A DNA stretch of 64,000 nucleotides from Algibacter marinivivus. Its GTDB lineage: Bacteria; Bacteroidota; Bacteroidia; Flavobacteriales; Flavobacteriaceae. Shown here piece by piece: positions 25,331 through 34,164 of this stretch. Every line of letters begins with the position of its first letter. Position 1 is the stretch's first letter. The position numbers and the translations under genes are program-made. Under the pieces are notes generated by a model. That model was not told the DNA's origin. It made no database searches and saw only the letters and a list, made by a program, of their open reading frames with translations. Location: assembly GCF_003143755.1 (NCBI RefSeq), contig NZ_QFRI01000001.1, positions 744,001 to 808,000 on the forward strand, read 5' to 3'.

Positions 25331-26623
25331 ATGAAATATTTACAAATAGATAAGTCTCTTTTCATAAAAAACAGAAAAAAATTCATGACAAACATAGCGC
25401 CTAAAAGTTTGGCTGTTTTTAATTCTAATGATGTTTATCCTATAAGTGCAGATAGCACCATGCCATTTGAGCAACACAGAGATATCTTCTATCTAAGTGG
25501 TGTTGATCAAGAAGAAAGCATCCTTGTTTTATTCCCAGATTGTCCAAAAGAAAAACACCGTGAGATTCTTTTTTTGAGAGAAACTAATGCGCATATTGCT
25601 GTTTGGGAAGGCGAAAAGTTAACTAAAGAAAAAGCATTTGATGTTAGTGGTATTAAAACGGTTTATTGGCTACAAGACATGGAAAAAGTGATGTTCGAAA
25701 TTATGACTCAATGTGAAACTGTATATATTAATACTAACGAACATTATCGTGCAAATGTAGAAACTGAAACACGTGAAGATCGTTTCACAAAATGGTTAAA
25801 AAATAAATACCCTGCGCACAATGTAGCCAAAAGCAATCCAATAATGCAGCATTTACGTTCTGTAAAAGAAACTAAAGAGATTGATTTGATTCAAAAAGCA
25901 TGTGATATAACAGAAAAAGGTTTTCGAAGAGTTTTAGAATTTGTTAAACCTGGCGTTTGGGAGTTTGAAATTGAAGCTGAATTTATGCACGAGTTTTTAC
26001 GAAATCGTTCTAAAAAATTTGCTTACACACCTATTGTTGCTTCAGGGAATAATGCCAATGTTCTCCATTATATAGAAAACAACCAACAATGTAAATCAGG
26101 CGATTTAATACTTATGGATGTGGGAGCTGAATATGCCAATTACTCTAGTGATATGACTAGAACTATTCCTGTTTCTGGTAGATTTTCTCAAAGACAAAAA
26201 GACGTTTATAATGCTGTACTTAATGTTAAAAATGAGGCAACAAAAATGCTTATTCCAGGTACAGATTGGGCAGAATACCACGTTGAAGTTGGAAAAATAA
26301 TGACGAGTGAGTTACTTAATTTAGGTTTACTTGATAAAGCTGATATTAAAAATGAAAATCCAGATTGGCCAGCTTATAAAAAATACTTTATGCATGGTAC
26401 AAGTCATCATATGGGATTAGACACACATGATTATGGTATTTTAACTGAACCCATGCAAGCCAATATGGTATTTACTGTAGAACCAGGAATTTATATTCCT
26501 GATGAAGGTTTTGGAATTAGACTTGAAGATGATGTTGTTATACAGAAATCGGGATCACCATTTAATTTGATGAAAAATATTCCTATTGAAGTAGATGACA
26601 TTGAAGATATAATGAATTCATAA
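25331..26623 (+). CDS. pepP: Xaa-Pro aminopeptidase (aminopeptidase P, M24B)
   Basis: A 430-residue cytoplasmic enzyme: N-terminal AMP_N domain (about 1-140), then the pita-bread M24 domain. The dinuclear metal ligands are visible as Asp in LMDVGAEYANYSSDMTRT (two), His in FMHGTSHHMGLDTHD, Glu in TVEPGIYI and Glu in FGIRLEDDVV. It removes an N-terminal residue before proline. It is a single gene with a bidirectional hairpin shared with the convergent aspartokinase. Confidence 0.94.
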   Translation: MKYLQIDKSLFIKNRKKFMTNIAPKSLAVFNSNDVYPISADSTMPFEQHRDIFYLSGVDQEESILVLFPDCPKEKHREILFLRETNAHIAVWEGEKLTKEKAFDVSGIKTVYWLQDMEKVMFEIMTQCETVYINTNEHYRANVETETREDRFTKWLKNKYPAHNVAKSNPIMQHLRSVKETKEIDLIQKACDITEKGFRRVLEFVKPGVWEFEIEAEFMHEFLRNRSKKFAYTPIVASGNNANVLHYIENNQQCKSGDLILMDVGAEYANYSSDMTRTIPVSGRFSQRQKDVYNAVLNVKNEATKMLIPGTDWAEYHVEVGKIMTSELLNLGLLDKADIKNENPDWPAYKKYFMHGTSHHMGLDTHDYGILTEPMQANMVFTVEPGIYIPDEGFGIRLEDDVVIQKSGSPFNLMKNIPIEVDDIEDIMNS

Positions 26624-26630
26624 AATATAA

Positions 26631-26654
26631 AAGGGTCGTTAAAAAACGACCCTT
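26631..26654. terminator. Bidirectional terminator between pepP and aspartokinase
   Basis: AAGGGTCGTT, 4-base loop, AACGACCCTT followed by T3 more, 10-bp perfect stem 8 bases after the pepP stop and 26 bases from the aspartokinase stop. Confidence 0.85.
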
Positions 26655-26679
26655 TTTGCCATAAATACTAATATTATAA

Positions 26680-28002
26680 TTATAGAGTGACTAATTCAAA
26701 TAAATAATCGTTTAGTTTTTGTAGCGTATTAATTTTATCCTGCGAGTCAATTAACAGAGATATATTGTTTTTACTTCCTCCATAAGAAATCATTCTAATT
26801 TTAACATCTTGTAAGATTTGAAATAATTTATATGTGTCTTGGTGATTTACTACTGAATGTCCAACCAAACAAACAATACTTTGGTTTTTATCAACTTCAA
26901 TTGAAGCAATTTTTTCTAATTCAGTTATTATTTGCTCAAGATTCTTATCATCATCAATAGTTAAAGATACAGCAACCTCAGAAGTTGTAATCATATCTAT
27001 TGATGTTTGATACGTCTCAAAAATTTCAAAAACTTTCTTTAAAAAACCATGAGCTTGTAACATTCTAGCCGACTTTATTTTTATAGCTATAATATTATCT
27101 TTAGCAGCAATAGCTTTTATACCATTTTCAGAAGTACTATCAGAAATTAATGTTCCGTGAGCTTCTGGTTTCATAGTGTTTTTTAAACGCACAGGAATAC
27201 TATCTTTTCTAACAGGAGTAACTGTTTGCGGGTGCAATATTTTAGCTCCAAAATAAGCTAACTCAGCAGCCTCTTCAAAAGATAGATTAGAAATTGCTGA
27301 AGTATTTTCTACATATCTTGGGTCATTATTATGCATCCCATCAATATCAGTCCATATTTGAACTTCTTCAGCTTTTATCGCTGCTCCAATTATAGTTGCT
27401 GTATAATCACTTCCGCCACGTTGAAGATTTGAAACATTATTCTTATCATCTAAACAAATAAAACCTTGAGTAATATATATTTCTGAATCTTCAGCAGCAT
27501 TTAAAACACTTTCAAAATTGTTTTTTATATAATCTAAATCTGGTTCTTTAAAAGCATCAATTCTCATAAAATCTAAAGCAGGAAGCAATGTTGCTTTAAT
27601 TCCTTCTTGTTTCAAATAACCAGTAAACATATAAGTTGAAAGCAATTCACCTTGAGCCAAAATTTGGTTTTCTACTATTTCAGAAAAGTCTTTATTTGTT
27701 AATTCAACTAAAATCTCAAAAATACTAGAAACATAATTTTTTACATCACTATTTAATAACGAGTTACTTAATAACTCATCAATAGTATTAAAGTAAGTTT
27801 GATGTAATTTATTAATCTTATCAATAGCATCATTTGAATTTCCTAAACTAATATCTTGAGCTATTGATACCAATTTATTTGTAGTACCAGACATTGCAGA
27901 AAGCACTACAACTTTTTTGGCCCCATCATTTATAATATGCTTAACATTACACATATTTTTAACAGACCCGACCGATGTACCTCCAAACTTTAATACTTTC
28001 AT
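26680..28002 (-). CDS. Aspartate kinase (monofunctional)
   Basis: A 440-residue protein starting MKVLKFGGTSVGSVKNM, the amino-acid-kinase signature that fixes the start; upstream in-frame ATG and TTG codons would add a few residues without support. The kinase domain spans about 1-280 (GFICLDDKNNVSNLQRGGSDYTATIIGAA, WTDIDGMHNNDPR). The C-terminal part holds two ACT-type regulatory domains that bind lysine or threonine. It phosphorylates L-aspartate in lysine, threonine and methionine synthesis. It is not fused to homoserine dehydrogenase. It is divergent from an ACT-like gene that may modulate it. Confidence 0.93.
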   Translation of the reverse strand: MKVLKFGGTSVGSVKNMCNVKHIINDGAKKVVVLSAMSGTTNKLVSIAQDISLGNSNDAIDKINKLHQTYFNTIDELLSNSLLNSDVKNYVSSIFEILVELTNKDFSEIVENQILAQGELLSTYMFTGYLKQEGIKATLLPALDFMRIDAFKEPDLDYIKNNFESVLNAAEDSEIYITQGFICLDDKNNVSNLQRGGSDYTATIIGAAIKAEEVQIWTDIDGMHNNDPRYVENTSAISNLSFEEAAELAYFGAKILHPQTVTPVRKDSIPVRLKNTMKPEAHGTLISDSTSENGIKAIAAKDNIIAIKIKSARMLQAHGFLKKVFEIFETYQTSIDMITTSEVAVSLTIDDDKNLEQIITELEKIASIEVDKNQSIVCLVGHSVVNHQDTYKLFQILQDVKIRMISYGGSKNNISLLIDSQDKINTLQKLNDYLFELVTL

Positions 28003-28117
28003 TATCATTAATTTGAAGGACAAAATTATAATTCATTTGTCTAACTACTATGTTTTTATTAAAAAAGAGTTATTTTTACACAAATTGTTAAATATTTAAC
28101 ATTAAGTAATTATAGAA

Positions 28118-28774
28118 ATGAAAACGGTATCAAATTGTGTTGAAGATATCTTAATAACACAGCCATATTTAGAAGAAGCACTATCTAGAAACATTATAAA
28201 TTTTAGCGCTCTAGCTATCGAGCTTGTAGAGCCAATTAGTAAAATGCTAAAAAAAGATGTAAAACCAGGTGCTATAATGATGGCATTAAGGCGCTATAAT
28301 CCACCTGTTACATTAGGTAATTCTATAAAAATGAAACGGGTTATCCAAAACCTTGGAGATATAACGGTGCGTTCAAATTTAACCGATTTTACTGTAAAAA
28401 ATTCAACAACTTTAATTGATAATCATGCCAAAATATTAGAGCGCATTAACAAAGAAGACAAACTATTTTACGCTTTTACAAGAGGTATTCACGAAAGTAA
28501 TATTGTGGTATCAAGCAGTTTAAACGATTTTATTAACCAACATTTAGAAAACGAAACGTTTATTGCTGTACAAGAAAACTTATCAGCTATCAGTATAAAT
28601 CTACCTCAAGATAACTCAAAAATAGCGGGTTTATATTATCATTTTTTTAAACGTTTAGCTTGGGAAGGTATTGTTTTATATGAAGTATTATCTACCACAA
28701 ATGAATTTACTATACTTGTTGAAGATGAATTTGTTGATAAAGCTTTTACTGCAATTAAAAGAGTAAAATCTTAA
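28118..28774 (+). CDS. Aspartokinase-associated ACT-like regulatory protein
   Basis: A 218-residue cytoplasmic protein. The N-terminal part has helical segments and a conserved KPGAIMMALRRYNPP stretch. The C-terminal 70 residues (ENLSAISINLPQDNSKIAGLYYHFFKRLAWEGIVLYEVLSTTNEFTILVEDEFVDKAFTAIKRV) have the beta-alpha-beta-beta-alpha pattern of an ACT domain, and the stretch from GIVLYEV resembles the aspartokinase regulatory end. There is no kinase domain. It is adjacent and divergent to the aspartokinase gene, which suggests a regulatory partner (inference). The function is not established. Confidence 0.7.
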   Translation: MKTVSNCVEDILITQPYLEEALSRNIINFSALAIELVEPISKMLKKDVKPGAIMMALRRYNPPVTLGNSIKMKRVIQNLGDITVRSNLTDFTVKNSTTLIDNHAKILERINKEDKLFYAFTRGIHESNIVVSSSLNDFINQHLENETFIAVQENLSAISINLPQDNSKIAGLYYHFFKRLAWEGIVLYEVLSTTNEFTILVEDEFVDKAFTAIKRVKS

Positions 28775-30051
28775 TGACTTGCTTTCAACTTTTCGAATAA
28801 ATTTACCAATATAAAAGTAGTGACAGCAGGCAAAATCCACCCTAAATTTTGATTTGCTAAAGGAATTATTGATTTAATAGGCTCTAAATCTTCAGTAGAT
28901 ATCACAAATCCTAAAAAATCTGGAATACTAAAAACAAAGGCTATTAAAACAACCCATTTAAACACAAGTTCTGATGCAAATTTTTCCGGAATAACATTTA
29001 ATAAAATAAGCACAATACACAGTGGATAAATAAACATTAAGGCTGGTAATGCTATGTCAATGATATATTCTACATTCATTTGCCCAACGCCAACACCAAC
29101 TATACAGCAAAAAACAGCAGTTAATAAATACGCATTTTTAAAGGTCTTAAAATGAGCTTTAAAAAAATCTGCAAAACTAACAATAATAGCTACTGCCGTT
29201 GTAAAACATGCCACAGCTATTAGAATACTTAAAAAAGTTGAACCAATATTACCTAATGTTTTTACGGCTAATCCAGAGAGTAAATCGGTTCTGGATATAT
29301 TTTCATAAAATTGTCCATTATAAAAAGCCCCAACAGCAATTAAACCTGAGTAAATAATCAATAATCCAAACATGGCAATTAAACCAGATTTTGCAACCAT
29401 TATTTTTTTCTCAGTAAACGACATCTCATTTTTAGAATTATTAATGGACACTAACACAACACCACCCATAATAATTCCCGCCATAGCATCATAAGTCTGA
29501 TACCCCTCCAACAAACCACTTATCATAGGTAATTCAAAACTTGATGGATTCATATCGATTGCTGGGGAAAGAACACCAATAGCAATTATAGTCAATACTA
29601 TTAAAACAATTATTGGAGTTAAATATTTGCCTAGTATACTTAATACTTTATTTCTGTTCATTACAAAAACGAATACTAATACAAAATATACTACACTAGT
29701 AAGCAATGAACTTGTTCCAAAAAATGGAGCAACTGCCATTTCATGAGTAACTGCCGCAGTACGTGGACATGGTAAAGCAACCGTAATAGCAAATAGGCAA
29801 AAACAAAAGATTAAGCTAAAAATTGGTGACACTTTTTTTCCAAAATCAAACATCGTGCCTTGCAATCTAGCATGAGCAAAAATAGCTAACAAGGGAATTA
29901 TAGTTGCAGATATTATAAATCCTATAGTTACCAACCACCAGTCTGCCCCAGATTCAAAACCGAGTAACGGCGGTAAAATCAAATTTCCAGCGCCAAAAAA
30001 GCCAGCAAATAATGCAAAACCAAACACAAAGGTTTCTTTAGTTTTATTCAT
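28771..30051 (-). CDS. brnQ: Branched-chain amino acid transporter BrnQ
   Basis: A 426-residue integral membrane protein with about twelve helices and the LIVCS family start KETFVFGFALFAGFFGAGNLILPPLLG. It is a Na+-coupled symporter for leucine, isoleucine and valine. The stop shares the palindrome TTAA with the stop of the convergent ACT-like gene. The start is 35 bases from the divergent hydrolase gene. Confidence 0.93.
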   Translation of the reverse strand: MNKTKETFVFGFALFAGFFGAGNLILPPLLGFESGADWWLVTIGFIISATIIPLLAIFAHARLQGTMFDFGKKVSPIFSLIFCFCLFAITVALPCPRTAAVTHEMAVAPFFGTSSLLTSVVYFVLVFVFVMNRNKVLSILGKYLTPIIVLIVLTIIAIGVLSPAIDMNPSSFELPMISGLLEGYQTYDAMAGIIMGGVVLVSINNSKNEMSFTEKKIMVAKSGLIAMFGLLIIYSGLIAVGAFYNGQFYENISRTDLLSGLAVKTLGNIGSTFLSILIAVACFTTAVAIIVSFADFFKAHFKTFKNAYLLTAVFCCIVGVGVGQMNVEYIIDIALPALMFIYPLCIVLILLNVIPEKFASELVFKWVVLIAFVFSIPDFLGFVISTEDLEPIKSIIPLANQNLGWILPAVTTFILVNLFEKLKASH

Positions 30052-30061
30052 AGTATGATGA

Positions 30062-30069
30062 TATCTTTG
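30062..30069 (+). promoter_or_regulatory. -7 box for the alpha/beta hydrolase gene
   Basis: TATCTTTG, matching TAnnTTTG, 17 bases upstream of the start codon in the 35-base divergent gap with brnQ. Confidence 0.6.
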
Positions 30070-30086
30070 CCTAAGATAAATTAAAA

Positions 30087-30863
30087 ATGATTTTAGAGCA
30101 CAAGGGCATCAATATTTTTTACACAGACGAAGGTAAAGGAGATGTCATCGTTTTGCTTCATGGTTTTTTAGAAAACGCCTCAATGTGGCGCCCTTTTATT
30201 CCAGAACTCAGTTTAAACAATCGTGTTATAGCATTGGATTTATTAGGGCATGGAAACACAGAATGTCTGGGTTATATCCACTCTATGGAGCTTATGGCAG
30301 AAGCTGTTGAAGCGGTTTTGAATCATTTGAAGATTAAAAGCGCAACCTTTATTGGGCATTCTATGGGTGGTTATGTGGCGCTCGCTTTCGCGGAAAGAAA
30401 GCCTAAAGTTGTTAATGGCTTATGTTTGATGAATTCTACTGCCAGCGATGATACACAAATAAAAAAAGAAAACAGGGATCGGGCTATTTTAGCTGTAAAA
30501 CAAAATCATAAAACATTTATTAGAATGGCTGTTTCTAATTTATTTATGCCAAAAAATAGAACGGTTTTTACTAATGATATTAATAATACTATTGAAGAAG
30601 CTTTAAAAACCCCCCTACAAGGAATTATTGCTGCACTTGAGGGCATGAAAATTAGAAAAGATAGAGTAAACTTATTCCAGTCAGCGTTATTTAAAAAAAT
30701 GCTAATTGTTGGTAAAAACGACCCTGTTTTAGATTATAATAAATTGCTTTCGCAAGTAAAAAACACCAACATTGAATGGGTTGAATTTCCTGATGGGCAT
30801 ATGAGTCATATTGAAAATAAAGATAAATTCCTACAATATATAATGTATTTCATCGAAAAATAA
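30087..30863 (+). CDS. Alpha/beta hydrolase
   Basis: A 258-residue cytoplasmic hydrolase with oxyanion loop VLLHGFLENASMWRPF, nucleophile elbow GHSMGGYVA (Ser), acid region LIVGKNDPVLD (Asp) and the catalytic His in FPDGHMSHIEN. The family includes esterases, haloperoxidases and MenH-like enzymes, and the substrate cannot be told from sequence. It is followed closely by the zinc-ribbon gene. Confidence 0.88.
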   Translation: MILEHKGINIFYTDEGKGDVIVLLHGFLENASMWRPFIPELSLNNRVIALDLLGHGNTECLGYIHSMELMAEAVEAVLNHLKIKSATFIGHSMGGYVALAFAERKPKVVNGLCLMNSTASDDTQIKKENRDRAILAVKQNHKTFIRMAVSNLFMPKNRTVFTNDINNTIEEALKTPLQGIIAALEGMKIRKDRVNLFQSALFKKMLIVGKNDPVLDYNKLLSQVKNTNIEWVEFPDGHMSHIENKDKFLQYIMYFIEK

Positions 30864-30924
30864 TTACTTTTTGTCGAATTATATAATTTTTATTTATACT
30901 TTTAAGCTCCCAAATGATTATATC

Positions 30925-31191
30925 ATGAAAAAACCTACTAACAAACCTACTCTTTTACCTAAAATGTATTGTAATCTTTTTGGACATGATTATGAGGTAA
31001 CAAAACGAGTTACATATCATGTAAAAGAGTATACATGCAGACACTGCAAAAAAGAACTAACAACAAATAGCAACGGCAAATTGATAGAACTTACCCCTAA
31101 GTTCAAAGAGATAAATGCTATTTTAGAACGCATTCACACCTCAAGAAATGCACGTTTAAAGAAAAAAACTCTCGCTTCGTCGATTTATTAA
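30925..31191 (+). CDS. Small zinc-ribbon-like protein, paralogue 1
   Basis: An 88-residue protein starting at the ATG giving MKKPTNKPTLL (the frame extends upstream only from a TTG). It has the layout C-x3-FGHDY, then YTCRHCKKELTTNSNGKLIELTPKFKEINAILERIH, where the first Cys and the CxxC pair with a conserved His could bind zinc. It is similar in size and style to DUF1660-type zinc-ribbon proteins known from phage and bacteria. Function is unknown. The next gene is a clear paralogue and a distant one lies at 37454. Confidence 0.75.
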   Translation: MKKPTNKPTLLPKMYCNLFGHDYEVTKRVTYHVKEYTCRHCKKELTTNSNGKLIELTPKFKEINAILERIHTSRNARLKKKTLASSIY

Positions 31192-31265
31192 CTACTTGTT
31201 AACATAATACATTGAATTTTAATACTTTTAAGCTTCTCTCTTAAATTTATTAATATGCAAACAAC

Positions 31266-31526
31266 ATGAAAAGCATTCATTGTATAGTATTTGGTCATGA
31301 CTTTAAAGTAACTAGACAGGTTACCTATCATGTTCAAGAATACACTTGTAAAAACTGTAAAAAAGAGCTTACCACTAGCAGTAACGGAAACCTAATAGAG
31401 CTTACTCCAAAATTCAAAGAGATAAATGACGTCCTTGAACGTATTCACCACAAGCGTCTTGTCAGAATTAACAAAAGAAGAAAGTTTAATAAAACTCAGA
31501 AAGAAGCAAAATTAATGATTGCCTAA
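31266..31526 (+). CDS. Small zinc-ribbon-like protein, paralogue 2
   Basis: An 86-residue paralogue of the preceding gene: MKSIHCIVFGHDFKVTRQVTYHVQEYTCKNCKKELTT shares YHVxEYTCxxCKKELTTxSNGxLIELTPKFKEIN with it, and both end in a basic helix. An upstream ATACTTTTAAGC sequence matches the one upstream of paralogue 1, so each has its own promoter-like region. The stop overlaps the thiL stop by four bases. Confidence 0.75.
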   Translation: MKSIHCIVFGHDFKVTRQVTYHVQEYTCKNCKKELTTSSNGNLIELTPKFKEINDVLERIHHKRLVRINKRRKFNKTQKEAKLMIA

Positions 31527-32569
31527 TCATTAAAATTCTTCCAGCCTTGTGCTTTTATTGGAATCCTTGTATCAGCTCTTGTTACAAGATGAATGCCTTC
31601 TTTTTCTTCTTTCATGAAACCTATAATGGATAAATTAGGATTTGCTTTTATTTTTGGAAAATCGTCCTGAGAAACTGTAAAAAGAAGCTCATAATCTTCA
31701 CCGCCATTTAAAGCAACTGTTGTACTATCTATATTAAACTCTTCACAGGTTGAAATAACTTGAGGGTCTAGCGGAATTTTATTTTCATATAAATCACATC
31801 CAACTTTACTTTGTTTACATATATGTATAATCTCTGAAGATAATCCATCACTAACATCAATCATAGATGTAGGCTTCACATCTAAGTCTTCCAATAATTT
31901 AATAATATCTTTTCTTGCTTCTGGCTTTAATTGTCTTTCAATAATATATGAATATGCTTCTAAATCTGGTTGACTATTTGGATTAACCTTATAGACTTCT
32001 TTTTCACGTTCTAAAACTTGCAAGCCCATGTAAGCAGCTCCCAAGTCTCCAGAAACAACTAACAAATCATTTGGTTTTGCACCACTTCTATAAACTTCGT
32101 TTTTTGGTTCTATCTCTCCAATTGCTGTTACAGAAATCAATAAGCCTTTATTTGAAGAGGTGGTATCTCCACCAATAACATCAATACCGTAAATATTTGC
32201 TGCAGTTTCAATTCCAGCATACAAATCTTCCAAGGCTTCCAAAGGAAACCTATTAGACACAGCTATTGAAACAGTTACTTGAGTTGCTTTAGCATTCATA
32301 GCAAAGACATCAGATAAGTTTACAATAATAGCTTTATAACCTAAATGTTTTAAAGGCATATAACTCAAATCAAAATGCACTCCTTCAACAAGTAAATCAG
32401 TAGTAACTATTACTTGTTTATTATCAAAATTTAAAACAGCTGCATCATCTCCTATACCTTTAACAGTTGACTTTTGATTTAGCTTAAAATTTTTTGTTAA
32501 ATGCTCAATTAAACCAAATTCTCCAAGATCATTTAATTGTGTTCTTTGTTGATTCTTATCTTCTATCAT
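31523..32569 (-). CDS. thiL: Thiamine-monophosphate kinase
   Basis: A 348-residue ATP-dependent kinase converting thiamine phosphate to the pyrophosphate. Motifs: GIGDDAAVL (ATP/metal), TTDLLVEGVHFDLSY, VNLSDVFAMNAK, VIGGDTTSS, SMIDVSDGLSSEIIH and NGGEDYELLFTV, all standard for ThiL of the PurM fold. A TATTTTTG box stands only 4 bases upstream of the ATG. It is a single gene, convergent with the zinc-ribbon pair. Confidence 0.95.
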   Translation of the reverse strand: MIEDKNQQRTQLNDLGEFGLIEHLTKNFKLNQKSTVKGIGDDAAVLNFDNKQVIVTTDLLVEGVHFDLSYMPLKHLGYKAIIVNLSDVFAMNAKATQVTVSIAVSNRFPLEALEDLYAGIETAANIYGIDVIGGDTTSSNKGLLISVTAIGEIEPKNEVYRSGAKPNDLLVVSGDLGAAYMGLQVLEREKEVYKVNPNSQPDLEAYSYIIERQLKPEARKDIIKLLEDLDVKPTSMIDVSDGLSSEIIHICKQSKVGCDLYENKIPLDPQVISTCEEFNIDSTTVALNGGEDYELLFTVSQDDFPKIKANPNLSIIGFMKEEKEGIHLVTRADTRIPIKAQGWKNFND

Positions 32570-32573
32570 TTTG

Positions 32574-32581
32574 CAAAAATA
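32574..32581 (-). promoter_or_regulatory. -7 box very close to thiL start
   Basis: TATTTTTG on the minus strand, ending 4 bases before the thiL ATG. If used, the transcript would have almost no leader. No clear -33 element is seen. Confidence 0.4.
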
Positions 32582-32652
32582 AGAAGCTAATTTTGTTTTT
32601 ACTATCTTTATACTAAAACTAAATCTTTTAAGTTATAACTATAAATCTTCCT

Positions 32653-34143
32653 ATGAAATTTTCACGTCCTTTCTGCGCCATATTTTTGGCGACTTTTTTT
32701 GTTTTTACCATTCATTCTTGTGATGATGAACCTGTTGAAATAATACCAGTAGTTGATACTGACAGTGATGGTATTGAAGATAATGCTGACAACTGTCTTT
32801 CAATAGCAAATCCTAATCAAGAAGATAATGATAATGATGGTATAGGTGATTTATGTGACGATGATGATGATAATGATAATATCCTAGACACAGTAGATAA
32901 TTGTCCATTAATTGCAAATCCAGACCAAGCAGATGATGATAATGATGGTATTGGTAACGTTTGTGATGATGATACTATTGACCCTAATGCTCCTTTAGCC
33001 GTTTGCGAAAATGGTTTTGCCGATATATACCCTTGTAATGATTACGATTTAATGGCGAATATCCCTTTAACAACTTTTGGCGCTGCTGAAGGAACTGATT
33101 GTTGGGGATGGACAGACAGCTCCACTGGAAGAGAATATGCTTTAATGGCAACTTCTCACAATACATCTTTTGTTGATATCACAAAACCTAACGAACCAAT
33201 ATATTTAGGAAACTTACCTACTGCTACTACAAGTAGCCCTTGGAGAGACGTAAAAGTTTATAAAGATCATGCCTTTATAGTTGCAGATTGTAGCCTTGGA
33301 AGAGATCCATCTTGTAATGATGATCATGGTATGCAGGTTTTTGATTTAACTCGTTTGAGAAATGTAACTAATCCTCCTGAGACATTTACTGCAGATACCC
33401 ACTTTACTGAATTTGGAAAAGCGCACAATATCGTAATCAACGAAGATTCAGGTTACGCTTATGTAGTTGGAGCTAACCGAAGTTCTACTTATGCTGGCGG
33501 ACCAATATTTATAAACATACAAGATCCAAAAAATCCAGTTTCTGAAGGCGGATTTCTTCAAGGAGGATATTCTCATGACGCTCAAGTAGTTACTTATAAT
33601 GGTCCTGATGCAGATTATACTGGTAAAGAAATATTAATAGGTAGTAATGAAAATGAAGTTGTTATTGCTGATGTAACCGATAAAGCTAATCCAACAATTA
33701 TTTCTACCATAAGTTATGATAATGTATGGTACGCGCATCAAGGTTGGTTTACTGAGGACATGAAATATTTTATACTTGGTGATGAAGTTGATGAGATAAG
33801 AGTTGGTGCTAATACAAGAACTATTGTTTTTGATTTTACAGACCTAGATAATCCTGCTTATCATTTTGACTATTTTGGAAACAGTGCAGCAATAGACCAT
33901 AATGGTTATGTTCATAATAGCACATACTATTTTGCTAGTTACAGAGCTGGAGTTAGGATGATAAATATATCTCAGATAGCCGGAAAATCTTTTACTGAAG
34001 TTGGTTTCTTTGACACATATCCTGCAAACGACGCCACCGAATTTAATGGTGCTTGGAATGTTTATCCATATTTTGCTAGCGGAAATATAATTGTTAGTGA
34101 TATTGACAGAGGGCTATTTATTATTAGAAAAAGTGGTACATAA
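32653..34143 (+). CDS. Choice-of-anchor B (LVIVD) lipoprotein with TSP3 repeats
   Basis: A 496-residue surface lipoprotein: signal with lipobox IHSC, then about 85 residues of thrombospondin type 3 calcium-binding repeats (DTDSDGIEDNADNC, DNDNDGIGDLCDDDDDND, DDDNDGIGNVCDDD), then an LVIVD-type beta-propeller (GREYALMATSHNTSFVDITKP, WRDVKVYKDHAFIVAD, HDAQVVTYNGPDADYTGKEILIG, WNVYPYFASGNIIVSDIDRGLFI). Proteins of this kind are common next to MbnP/MbnH in flavobacteria. The role is unknown and cell-surface location is likely. It is the first gene of a four-gene operon with the next gene 21 bases on. Confidence 0.88.
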   Translation: MKFSRPFCAIFLATFFVFTIHSCDDEPVEIIPVVDTDSDGIEDNADNCLSIANPNQEDNDNDGIGDLCDDDDDNDNILDTVDNCPLIANPDQADDDNDGIGNVCDDDTIDPNAPLAVCENGFADIYPCNDYDLMANIPLTTFGAAEGTDCWGWTDSSTGREYALMATSHNTSFVDITKPNEPIYLGNLPTATTSSPWRDVKVYKDHAFIVADCSLGRDPSCNDDHGMQVFDLTRLRNVTNPPETFTADTHFTEFGKAHNIVINEDSGYAYVVGANRSSTYAGGPIFINIQDPKNPVSEGGFLQGGYSHDAQVVTYNGPDADYTGKEILIGSNENEVVIADVTDKANPTIISTISYDNVWYAHQGWFTEDMKYFILGDEVDEIRVGANTRTIVFDFTDLDNPAYHFDYFGNSAAIDHNGYVHNSTYYFASYRAGVRMINISQIAGKSFTEVGFFDTYPANDATEFNGAWNVYPYFASGNIIVSDIDRGLFIIRKSGT

Positions 34144-34164
34144 TTTTTTAAAATATTAACTCTT

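Noticed and set aside
27917-28099. Plus-strand open frame overlapping the aspartokinase start region
   Set aside because: It lies opposite the aspartokinase N-terminus and its composition is that of a shadow frame. The divergent gap is fully explained by the two promoters.
30925-31526. Prophage remnant suggested by the zinc-ribbon genes
   Set aside because: The proteins only resemble phage DUF1660 types. No integrase, portal, capsid or attachment-site sequence is near, and the genes sit between housekeeping genes.
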